5,095 nucleotides of DNA from Acidimicrobiia bacterium (lineage in GTDB: Bacteria > Actinomycetota > Acidimicrobiia > Acidimicrobiales > Bin134). The notes below the pieces were generated by a model. It saw only the letters and a program-made list of their open reading frames with translations. It searched no databases and was not told the origin of the DNA. The DNA lies in assembly GCA_009843565.1 (NCBI GenBank), contig VYDF01000210.1:1-5095 (forward strand), read 5' to 3'. A program made the position numbers and the translations under genes. Below, piece after piece: positions 1 to 5,095 of the stretch (within the stretch, counting starts at the first letter, position 1; every line of letters starts with the position of its first letter).

Positions 1-1166
1 ACGCCGACAATCACTACTACGAACCCCGAGATGCCTTTACCCGCTACATCGACCCTGCCTTCGCCGATCAGGCAGTGCGGCCGGTGATCGAGGCCGACGG
101 CACCGAAGAGGTATACATCGGCGACCGCCGGTTCACGTTTTTGGAGCACCGCAACTACGACACGGCCCCTCGTCCGGGAATGCTGCGAGAGATGTTGAAG
201 GCCATGAAGCGGGGCGACGACGGCGGGAACATCAAGGGCTCCCGGGTTTCTGAGCCCCACCAGCCGGAGTACGTCAAGCGATCAGCCCGAGTCGAGGTGC
301 TCGACACCCAGGGCATTGAAGCAGCAGTGCTGTTCCCCACTCTGGCGGTGTGCGTGGAGCACTACATGGTTGACGATCCCGATCTGCTCTACGCCAACCT
401 GTCCGCCTTCAACCGCTGGCTGGACGACGAGTGGGGCCTCAACCGGGATGGCCGCATCCATGCCCCTCCCCTGCTGTCGTTGGTCGATGTCGACCGGGCC
501 GTGGACGAGTTGGAATGGGCACTGGACCGGGGGGCCCGAGTGGTGTCGATTCGTCCTGGACCCGCGGCCGGCCGCAATATCGCCGACCCGGTCTTCGACC
601 CGTTCTGGGCCCGGATCAACGAGGCCGGGGCAGTGGTCGGGTTCCACATCGGCGAGTCGGGCTACAACCAGTCGATGTCGGTGCATTGGGGCGAGGATCC
701 CAATCCGCCGTCGCACCGGCAGTCGGCATTGCAGTGGACCTGTTTCTACGGCGACCGCCCGATCATGGAGACGGTGGCTGCCCTGATCTACGCCAACCTG
801 TTCGAGGCGTTTCCCAACGTTCGAGTCATGAGCGTGGAGAACGGCAGCCTCTGGGCGGAGTATCTGATGGCGGCGATGAACAAGATGAACCGAATGGGCC
901 GCAACGGCCCGTGGTTGCGGGGTCCGCTGACCGAGAAACCCAGCGATGTGTTCTGCCGACACGTGTTCGTGTCCCCCCACCATGAGGAGCCGGTGGCCGA
1001 TTTGGCCCGCTCCATCGGGGCGTCGCAGGTACTGTTCGGGTCCGATTGGCCCCATGCCGAGGGCCTCGCCGAGCCACTGGAGTTCGCGGAGGGCCTGTCC
1101 AGCCTTTCCTCAGCCGATGTCCGCCTCATCATGCGGGACAACCTGAGCACCCTGCTCGCTGGCTAA
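1..1166 (+). CDS. Amidohydrolase family 2 (ACMSD-like) metal-dependent hydrolase/decarboxylase, 5'-truncated
   Basis: This is a TIM-barrel amidohydrolase-2 (PF04909-type) enzyme, expected to be cytoplasmic and to hydrolyse or decarboxylate a small organic acid or ring-cleavage product. The frame is open from base 3 with no stop, giving 387 visible residues. The GTG at 75 is therefore internal: upstream codons read ADNHYYEPRDAFTRYIDP, the usual N-terminal motif of this family, so the true start lies outside the window. In visible numbering, likely metal ligands are D2-x-H4 (first strand), H215 in GFHIGES (strand 5) and D348 in FGSDWPH (strand 8). At strand 6, where ACMSD-type enzymes carry a catalytic His, this protein has SVENG (E279, N280), which suggests a distinct subfamily. 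HVFVSPHHEE precedes strand 8. The gene ends in TAA and overlaps the convergent oxygenase gene by 4 bp. Fold and family are confident; the substrate is unknown. Confidence 0.9.
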   Translation, partial: ADNHYYEPRDAFTRYIDPAFADQAVRPVIEADGTEEVYIGDRRFTFLEHRNYDTAPRPGMLREMLKAMKRGDDGGNIKGSRVSEPHQPEYVKRSARVEVLDTQGIEAAVLFPTLAVCVEHYMVDDPDLLYANLSAFNRWLDDEWGLNRDGRIHAPPLLSLVDVDRAVDELEWALDRGARVVSIRPGPAAGRNIADPVFDPFWARINEAGAVVGFHIGESGYNQSMSVHWGEDPNPPSHRQSALQWTCFYGDRPIMETVAALIYANLFEAFPNVRVMSVENGSLWAEYLMAAMNKMNRMGRNGPWLRGPLTEKPSDVFCRHVFVSPHHEEPVADLARSIGASQVLFGSDWPHAEGLAEPLEFAEGLSSLSSADVRLIMRDNLSTLLAG

Positions 1167-2050
1167 TTCCGCCGGTCGCGAAACAGCCGCGGGTCGTAGG
1201 GCACGTCGCAACGTTCAAGGGCGGCCTGCCAGGCAGGGCTGTTTTTCATAATGCGGCGCAGTCCAAGAACCATCGCCGTGCTGCTGACTCGGGCGCCCGG
1301 AGCCGGGTCCAGCCCCAGCACCGAGGTGAGCTCTTGGGGGATGGTGGTGATGGCCCCGTTCATCAAGATCTGATATCCCGCTCTCTGAGCCGCAGGAATC
1401 GGGGGGTTCTGAAGGAATCTGATGGCGGCCTGCATCCCAGGGCTCGGGGCCAAATCGGGATGCCCGGTGATCCATTTCCGCAGCTCGTCGGCAGTTGTCG
1501 GCAGAGGCGATGCGCCCAGCATCTCGCCCACCCGCGTCTGTTCCACCACAAATTGGTCCGCCTGTTCAGTGCTGAGCCGGCCCCCGAATCGCTGATAGGC
1601 CTCCAGGAAGGAATCGGTCAGTGAATTGTGGACCCACGCGGCCAAATCTGGCGTAGACGCGCGGTACGGCCGACCGCGGTGTGAAGTGCCGCTCACTCCT
1701 TGGTGGGCTGAGTTGACCTGATCCACAGCCTCCTTCACTTCGGGCATCGCCCCGAAGGTGGCCGAGGTGACATAGAAGGATGTCCGACTGAGACGGCCAA
1801 GCGGATCGTCTCGATAGCGGCTGTGATCGTCCACCCCGGCGACTACCTCGGGGTGGGCCGCTTGGATCAACAAGGCGCGGATGCCGCCGACGAACACGCT
1901 GACGTCGCCGATCACCCGCCAGCTGATGGAATCAGGACCGCACAATCCTGGATCTCCCGGAAAATCTCCGGTGTGCTTCAACGGCATCTCCGCGTGGGCG
2001 AACATGCCGCTCACCGAGTTGATGACTCGAGTCCTGGCCCATTGCAACAT
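1163..2050 (-). CDS. Oxygenase MpaB family protein (DUF2236), probable haem-dependent oxygenase
   Basis: This 295-residue protein matches the DUF2236 family, which includes fungal MpaB and is related to the rubber oxygenase Lcp; characterised relatives bind haem b and cleave C=C bonds with O2. Visible signatures in order are DPGLCGPDSISWRV (33-46), GGIRALLIQAAHPEVVAGV (55-73), RLSRT (86-90), VNSAHQGVSG (112-121) and PDLAAWVHNSLTDSFLEAY (134-152). R86-x-x-R89-T90 resembles the R-x-x-K-T distal-haem motif of Lcp as I recall it, which makes H116 a candidate axial haem ligand, with H141 an alternative (inference). There is no signal peptide or clear membrane segment, although 49-72 is hydrophobic. 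The length is typical for bacterial members. The ATG start is preceded by a weak AGGGTGA at 7 nt. The gene lies 37 bp downstream of the P450 on the same strand, so co-transcription is likely. Its TAG stop overlaps the TAA of the amidohydrolase. The substrate is unknown. Confidence 0.88.
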   Translation of the reverse strand: MLQWARTRVINSVSGMFAHAEMPLKHTGDFPGDPGLCGPDSISWRVIGDVSVFVGGIRALLIQAAHPEVVAGVDDHSRYRDDPLGRLSRTSFYVTSATFGAMPEVKEAVDQVNSAHQGVSGTSHRGRPYRASTPDLAAWVHNSLTDSFLEAYQRFGGRLSTEQADQFVVEQTRVGEMLGASPLPTTADELRKWITGHPDLAPSPGMQAAIRFLQNPPIPAAQRAGYQILMNGAITTIPQELTSVLGLDPAPGARVSSTAMVLGLRRIMKNSPAWQAALERCDVPYDPRLFRDRRN

Positions 2051-2057
2051 GGCTCGA

Positions 2058-2064
2058 TCACCCT
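2058..2064 (-). promoter_or_regulatory. Weak ribosome binding site for the MpaB-family oxygenase
   Basis: AGGGTGA reads on the minus strand 7 nt before the ATG at 2050. It is a partial match to the Shine-Dalgarno consensus at suitable spacing and supports that start. It overlaps TAGGGT, which fits the actinobacterial TANNNT -10 pattern, so the site could instead be part of an internal promoter giving a near-leaderless message. Confidence 0.4.
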
Positions 2065-2087
2065 ATCCTCGAGCGCTCAGAATCCGG

Positions 2088-3269
2088 TCAGGCGGTGGTC
2101 ACCAGAAGCTGCTCGAAGCGGCGGATGGAGGCATAGGGCACCCAGGCAGGTTCCACAGCCAATTCCATGTGGGGAAAGCGCTCCAACAGCATCGGAAAGG
2201 CCACTTGTCCCTCAAGGCGAGCCAACGCCGCCCCCAGGCAGTAATGGATTCCCTGGCCAAAGCTCATCAGCTTGCCTCCTGGACGACGGATGTCGAATCG
2301 GTCAGGATCGTCGAAGGCGGCTGGGTCGCGGTTGGCCGCCAGGGACATAGTCGTAACTGTCTCCTCGGCCTCCACTGGCACGCCGAACAGGTCCAAGGGC
2401 TCGGCCGCATCCCGCCCCGACCCCAGCACTGGTGCCTCGAAGCGAAGGATCTCGTCGACCGCTTGTGCGGCCAGGCCTGGATCGGCGCTCAGCAGAGCTC
2501 GCTGGTCTCGATGGGACAGCAGCAACGCGGCGCCGATCATCAGCATGGACCGGGTGGTGTCGTGTCCGGCAAAGAGCAGGTTCTCCACCATGGCCACCAA
2601 CTCGGTCTCGCTGAGCACATCCCCGTCGGCCTCGGCGGCAATCAAACCGCTGAGCAAATCATCGCCCGGCTGCGCCTTGCGGACAGCAATGAGCTCGGCC
2701 ACATAGGCGTTGAGGCCGCTGATGGCCGCCTCCAATTGAGCCAGCAATTCGGGGGTGTGAACCGAGGAGAACACCAGACCGAGATCTGCGGTCCACGTCG
2801 CGAAGCGGTGGTGGTCACCGGCGGGAACCCCAAGCATGGCAGCCATAACCCTGATGGGCAGCTCATGGGCAAACTCGGCTACCAGGTCCACGGTGTCGCC
2901 GTGGAACCCGTCCAGCAACTCCTCGGTGATCTGCACGACGCGGGGGCGCAACGACTCAACCGCGCGAGGGGTGAACGCCCGGCTGACCAGGCGGCGCAAA
3001 CGAGTGTGCTCCGGAGGGTTGGCGGAGAACATGACCTGGCCCCACCATTCGGCGATGGGCCCCTCGGTGATGCCCCGGGGAGCCAGCAGGTCGGTGGTCA
3101 AGAACCGGGGATCCCGCAGCACCGATTCCACTGCGTCGAAGCCCAGGGCGATCAGGCCCCCATCAACTCCCCGGGCCAGCGGGTGTTGGCTCCGGGCCTC
3201 GGCCAGCACCGGATAGGGATTTGACCAGAAGGCCGGGTCGGTGAGGTCTATCACAGCGAGTTCGTCCAC
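2088..3269 (-). CDS. Cytochrome P450 (bacterial class I type)
   Basis: This is a soluble 393-residue haem-thiolate monooxygenase, the usual length for actinobacterial P450s, with no membrane anchor. It would insert one oxygen atom from O2 into an organic substrate, using electrons from a ferredoxin and reductase. Visible motifs are the C-helix PPEHTRLRRLVSRAFTP (85-101, with H88 and R92 as likely haem-propionate contacts), the I-helix FAGHDTTR (233-240, with D237-T238 the acid/alcohol pair for O2 activation), the K-helix E273-x-x-R276 (EILR), the meander RDPAAFDDPDRFD (314-326) and the haem loop FGQGIHYCLG (337-346) with proximal Cys344. All catalytic residues are present, so the enzyme looks functional. 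The start is GTG; a GGGGGA lies 12 nt upstream but spacing is long, and a -10-like GACAAT 7 nt before GTG fits leaderless expression. It is the first gene of a minus-strand pair with the MpaB-type oxygenase and diverges from the SMP-30 gene. No ferredoxin is visible in the window. CYP family and substrate cannot be assigned by eye. Confidence 0.96.
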   Translation of the reverse strand: MDELAVIDLTDPAFWSNPYPVLAEARSQHPLARGVDGGLIALGFDAVESVLRDPRFLTTDLLAPRGITEGPIAEWWGQVMFSANPPEHTRLRRLVSRAFTPRAVESLRPRVVQITEELLDGFHGDTVDLVAEFAHELPIRVMAAMLGVPAGDHHRFATWTADLGLVFSSVHTPELLAQLEAAISGLNAYVAELIAVRKAQPGDDLLSGLIAAEADGDVLSETELVAMVENLLFAGHDTTRSMLMIGAALLLSHRDQRALLSADPGLAAQAVDEILRFEAPVLGSGRDAAEPLDLFGVPVEAEETVTTMSLAANRDPAAFDDPDRFDIRRPGGKLMSFGQGIHYCLGAALARLEGQVAFPMLLERFPHMELAVEPAWVPYASIRRFEQLLVTTA

Positions 3270-3289
3270 AGTCGCTATTGTCCCCCGGC
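3270..3289. promoter_or_regulatory. Putative bidirectional promoter between P450 and SMP-30 genes
   Basis: Only 20 bp separate the divergent GTG (3269) and ATG (3290). On the plus strand TATTGT (3276-3281) fits the actinobacterial -10 pattern TANNNT and ends 8 nt before the ATG. On the minus strand the overlapping GACAAT (3282-3277) keeps the A-11 and T-7 positions and ends 7 nt before the GTG. Transcription would start at or within about 2 nt of each start codon, giving leaderless or nearly leaderless mRNAs. No convincing -35 box is visible on either side. The element is seen in the sequence; promoter activity is inferred. Confidence 0.45.
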
Positions 3290-4141
3290 ATGGAAATACT
3301 TCCCAGCCCTGAGCCGTTCATTCAGGGAATCGACTTCGGCGAGGGCCCCCGCTGGCATGACGGCCGTCTCTGGTATTCGGACTTCTATCAATATTCCGTG
3401 AATGCCGCTTCGCCAGATGGCGCCGTGGAGGTGATCGTGGAGGTTCCCGGCCAGCCTTCGGGACTGGGATGGATGCCCGATGGCGACTTGCTGGTGGTAT
3501 CGATGCGCGACCGCCGGGTTATGCGCTACGACGGTGTGGCCCTCCATGAGCACGCCGACCTCTCAGAGATTGCCTCGTCGCTCTGCAACGACATGACGGT
3601 CGACGCCGAGGGTCGGGCTTATGTGGGCAATTTCGGCTTTGATCTGCACAGCGGCGAGGACTTTGCCCCGGCTGTTCTCGGGCTAGTACAGCCCGATGGA
3701 GCAGCCGAGGCCGCGGCCGACAATCTGGCGTTTCCCAACGGGGCGGTGATCACCCCCGATGGCGCCACCTACATTGTGGGCGAGAGCTTCTCCAGCCAGC
3801 TCACTGCGTTCGATATCGGGCCCGAGGGCCGATTGGAAAACCGTCGGCTGTGGGCTGCGGTGCCCGGCACCATCCCTGACGGATGCTGCTACGACGCCGA
3901 AGGAGGCATCTGGTATGCCGATGCGATAGGCCGGGCCGCCCTGAGGGTAGTTGAGGGGGGCGAGATCACCCACCGAGTGGAAACGGAGCTCAACTGCTTC
4001 GCAGTGATGCTGGGCGGCGACGATCGCCGCACGCTCTTTCTGGTTACCGCACCGGGCTCGCATCCAGATGAGGTACAGGGCCTTGGGCAAGGGCGGATTG
4101 AATCCGTGCCAGTAGATATCCCCGGTGTCGGGCTTCCCTAG
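3290..4141 (+). CDS. SMP-30/gluconolactonase/LRE family protein (lactonase-like beta-propeller)
   Basis: This 283-residue, six-bladed beta-propeller hydrolase belongs to the SMP-30/regucalcin/gluconolactonase family, whose members are metal-dependent lactonases. The divalent-metal ligands are all recognisable: E18 in FGEGPRW, N150 in FPNGAV and D197 in PDGCC, with N100 in LCNDMTVD as the substrate/metal-side Asn. The order and spacing resemble human SMP-30 (E18, N103, N154, D204). Blade repeats of the form (P/A)-(D/E)-G followed by a hydrophobic strand recur at about 63-70, 106-112, 156-163 and 203-210. I chose the ATG at 3290, not the TTG at 3278, because the TTG sits inside the putative -10 box and the protein begins normally at MEILPSPEP. 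No Shine-Dalgarno precedes the ATG, so leaderless translation is likely. There is no signal peptide, so it should be cytoplasmic. It is followed 19 bp later by an SDR, a common pairing in which a dehydrogenase makes a lactone that this enzyme opens (inference). Confidence 0.9.
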   Translation: MEILPSPEPFIQGIDFGEGPRWHDGRLWYSDFYQYSVNAASPDGAVEVIVEVPGQPSGLGWMPDGDLLVVSMRDRRVMRYDGVALHEHADLSEIASSLCNDMTVDAEGRAYVGNFGFDLHSGEDFAPAVLGLVQPDGAAEAAADNLAFPNGAVITPDGATYIVGESFSSQLTAFDIGPEGRLENRRLWAAVPGTIPDGCCYDAEGGIWYADAIGRAALRVVEGGEITHRVETELNCFAVMLGGDDRRTLFLVTAPGSHPDEVQGLGQGRIESVPVDIPGVGLP

Positions 4142-4147
4142 ACAATC

Positions 4148-4154
4148 AAGGAGA
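4148..4154 (+). promoter_or_regulatory. Strong ribosome binding site deciding the SDR start
   Basis: AAGGAGA lies 6 nt before the ATG at 4161. It is the best Shine-Dalgarno in the window and selects that ATG over the in-frame upstream GTG at 4125, which lies inside the preceding gene and would add 12 residues with no family resemblance. The strong site contrasts with the leaderless-looking first gene of the same run. Confidence 0.85.
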
Positions 4155-4160
4155 CAGTGC

Positions 4161-4907
4161 ATGAGATTTTCGGAGAAGGTGGCCTTGGTCACCGGTGCCG
4201 GGTCGGGTATAGGGCAGGCCACATCGGTACGCCTGGCCGACGAAGGAGCCATCGTGGTGGGAAGCGATATCAACTCTGCCGGGCTCGAGAAAACCGCGGG
4301 GTTGATCGGTGAAGGGGCGGTGTTCCACCCGGTCGTGTCCGACGTGCGCTCTCGGGAAGCCTGCCGTGAGCTGGTGTCGTCGGCGGTGGCCGACCACGGT
4401 CGCCTCGATGTGCTGTGCAACATCGCCGGGGTTGCCCGGGGCCATCGGGTGGGCGACGTAGACCAGGAAACGTGGGACCTGATTTTCGGTGTGAACGTAG
4501 ATGGGGTGTTTTGGATGTCGCAGGCCGCGCTCCCCCACTTGGAGTTATCGGAGGGCTGCATTGTGAACATGGCCTCCAATGCAGGACTGATGGGGCAGGC
4601 CTACACCGTGCCCTACTGCGCCAGCAAAGGAGCGGTTGTTCAAATGACCAAGGCCATGGCCATGGAGACCATGAAGACCGGGGTACGGGTCAACGCCATC
4701 GCCCCGGGTGGGGTAGAGACTAATTTGGCGACATCCTTCGGTTTCCCCAGTGAGCCCGACATGGAGTTGATGGGGAGATACATGGGGATGCGGGGCATGT
4801 CCCAGGCCGAGGACATCGCCTCAGCGGTGGCCTACCTCGCCTCAGACGAGGGCCGCCGAATCCATGGTGCGGTGCTGAGCATCGACGCCGGATTGACCGC
4901 GGGATGA
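4161..4907 (+). CDS. Classical SDR family oxidoreductase, probably NAD-dependent
   Basis: This 248-residue short-chain dehydrogenase/reductase has a Rossmann fold and would be a cytoplasmic alcohol/ketone oxidoreductase. Motifs are the cofactor loop TGAGSGIG (11-18), an acidic D36 at the end of strand 2 (VVGSD) which favours NAD(H), D61-V62 in the adenine pocket, NIAG (87-90), and the catalytic tetrad N112 (GVNVDG), S139 (NMASN), Y152 and K156 (YCASK). PGGVET (182-187) follows, contacting the nicotinamide. The C terminus HGAVLSIDAGLTAG is typical of FabG-like SDRs. Length and motifs are complete, so the enzyme should be active. The region 162-213 is methionine-rich, including MELMGRYMGMRGM (201-213) in the substrate-binding loop. 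The gene lies 19 bp after the SMP-30 gene and its TGA overlaps the next start as ATGA, so it is almost certainly the middle gene of an operon. D36 suggests the oxidative direction; the substrate is unknown. Confidence 0.95.
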   Translation: MRFSEKVALVTGAGSGIGQATSVRLADEGAIVVGSDINSAGLEKTAGLIGEGAVFHPVVSDVRSREACRELVSSAVADHGRLDVLCNIAGVARGHRVGDVDQETWDLIFGVNVDGVFWMSQAALPHLELSEGCIVNMASNAGLMGQAYTVPYCASKGAVVQMTKAMAMETMKTGVRVNAIAPGGVETNLATSFGFPSEPDMELMGRYMGMRGMSQAEDIASAVAYLASDEGRRIHGAVLSIDAGLTAG

Positions 4908-5095
4908 GCTGGGATCCTGCCGGGCAACGGGTACTCGTAACCGGCGCCTCTTCGGGCATTGGCGCGGCCTTGGCGGTCGAGCTGGGCCGGGGTGGGGCAT
5001 TCGTGGGGTTGGCGGCACGGCGGGGCGACCGCCTTGAACGGGTTCTCGAAGAAGTGCGTACCGTTGGCGGCGACGGCTCCTGGTGGACGTTGGAT
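4904..5095 (+). CDS. Second SDR family oxidoreductase, probably NADP-dependent, 3'-truncated by window edge
   Basis: The frame is open from ATG 4904 to the last base, giving 64 residues that form the N-terminal third of a Rossmann domain. QRVLVTGASSGIG (8-20) is the glycine-rich SDR cofactor loop, and the following helix (AALAVELGRGG) and strand (AFVGLAARRGDRLE) are typical of classical SDRs. Strand 2 ends in AARR (R39, R40) rather than an acid, which usually means NADP(H) binding through the 2'-phosphate. The start overlaps the stop of the preceding SDR in ATGA, so translation is probably coupled; no separate promoter is expected. The low similarity to the upstream SDR beyond the common motif argues against a recent tandem duplication. 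The active site (Ser/Tyr/Lys) lies outside the window, so catalytic integrity cannot be judged. Confidence 0.9.
   Translation, partial: MSWDPAGQRVLVTGASSGIGAALAVELGRGGAFVGLAARRGDRLERVLEEVRTVGGDGSWWTLD

Noticed and set aside
75..77. GTG as the start of the amidohydrolase
   Set aside because: The frame continues upstream to the window edge and encodes the conserved N-terminal metal motif (DNHYYE), so this GTG is an internal Val.
282..1055. A 257-codon open frame on the - strand inside the amidohydrolase
   Set aside because: No family motif and a His/Val/Gly-rich composition; the + strand frame encodes conserved metal-site motifs over the same stretch.
2068..2078. Small palindromes CTCGAG and GAGCGCTC in the P450-oxygenase gap, considered as terminator or operator
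   Set aside because: They overlap each other, are too short for a stable hairpin with a loop, and no T-run follows on the minus strand. They are expected by chance in GC-rich DNA.
1881..3224. A 447-codon open frame on the + strand, longer than the P450 it lies opposite
   Set aside because: It is antisense to the complete P450 and the 5' part of the MpaB-type gene, shows no recognisable domain, and has the Gln/His/Gly/Arg-rich make-up of a GC-driven shadow frame. The minus-strand genes carry full catalytic motifs.
4125..4127. GTG as the start of the first SDR
   Set aside because: It lies inside the SMP-30 gene with no ribosome site, and the extra residues do not resemble an SDR N terminus. 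ATG 4161 has AAGGAGA at 6 nt.
3683..4579. A 298-codon open frame on the - strand across the SMP-30 and SDR genes
   Set aside because: It crosses the boundary of two well-supported opposite-strand genes and has no recognisable domain, so it is a shadow frame.
4161..5095. Tandem duplication of SDR genes
   Set aside because: Beyond the shared TGxxxGIG loop the visible residues and the cofactor-specificity position differ, so a recent duplication is not supported.

Overview
This looks like chromosomal DNA from a high-GC actinobacterium. GC is roughly 60-65% by eye, third codon positions favour G/C, GTG is used as a start codon, and every protein is of a type common in mycobacteria, Acidimicrobiia and related environmental Actinomycetota. 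The lineage is an inference from gene content and style; nothing here fixes the genus. The window is densely coding, with no gap longer than about 40 bp, and contains no RNA gene, CRISPR array, insertion sequence or phage gene that I can see.

Layout: (1) an amidohydrolase-2 / ACMSD-like TIM-barrel enzyme on the + strand, cut by the left edge (1-1166). (2) A minus-strand pair read leftwards: a cytochrome P450 (3269-2088), then, 37 bp downstream, a DUF2236 / MpaB-type haem oxygenase (2050-1163). The oxygenase stop codon overlaps the amidohydrolase stop codon tail to tail. (3) A plus-strand run diverging from the P450: an SMP-30/gluconolactonase-like beta-propeller hydrolase (3290-4141), a classical short-chain dehydrogenase with NAD-type features (4161-4907), and a second SDR with NADP-type features. 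The second SDR starts at an ATGA overlap and runs off the right edge (4904-5095). Only 20 bp separate the divergent start codons. A TATTGT box in that gap reads as a plausible -10 element on both strands, suggesting a shared bidirectional promoter with leaderless or nearly leaderless transcripts.

Working picture (inference): the genes form an oxidative small-molecule pathway, probably catabolism or modification of a lipid, terpenoid, steroid-like or cyclic substrate. The P450 would hydroxylate, the MpaB-type oxygenase would oxidise further or cleave, the SDRs would interconvert alcohols and ketones, and the SMP-30 protein would open a lactone. The amidohydrolase would hydrolyse or decarboxylate an intermediate. 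The actual substrate cannot be read from the sequence. I see no evidence of a new defence, mobile or RNA-based system; the region is ordinary secondary/catabolic metabolism with an interesting regulatory junction.
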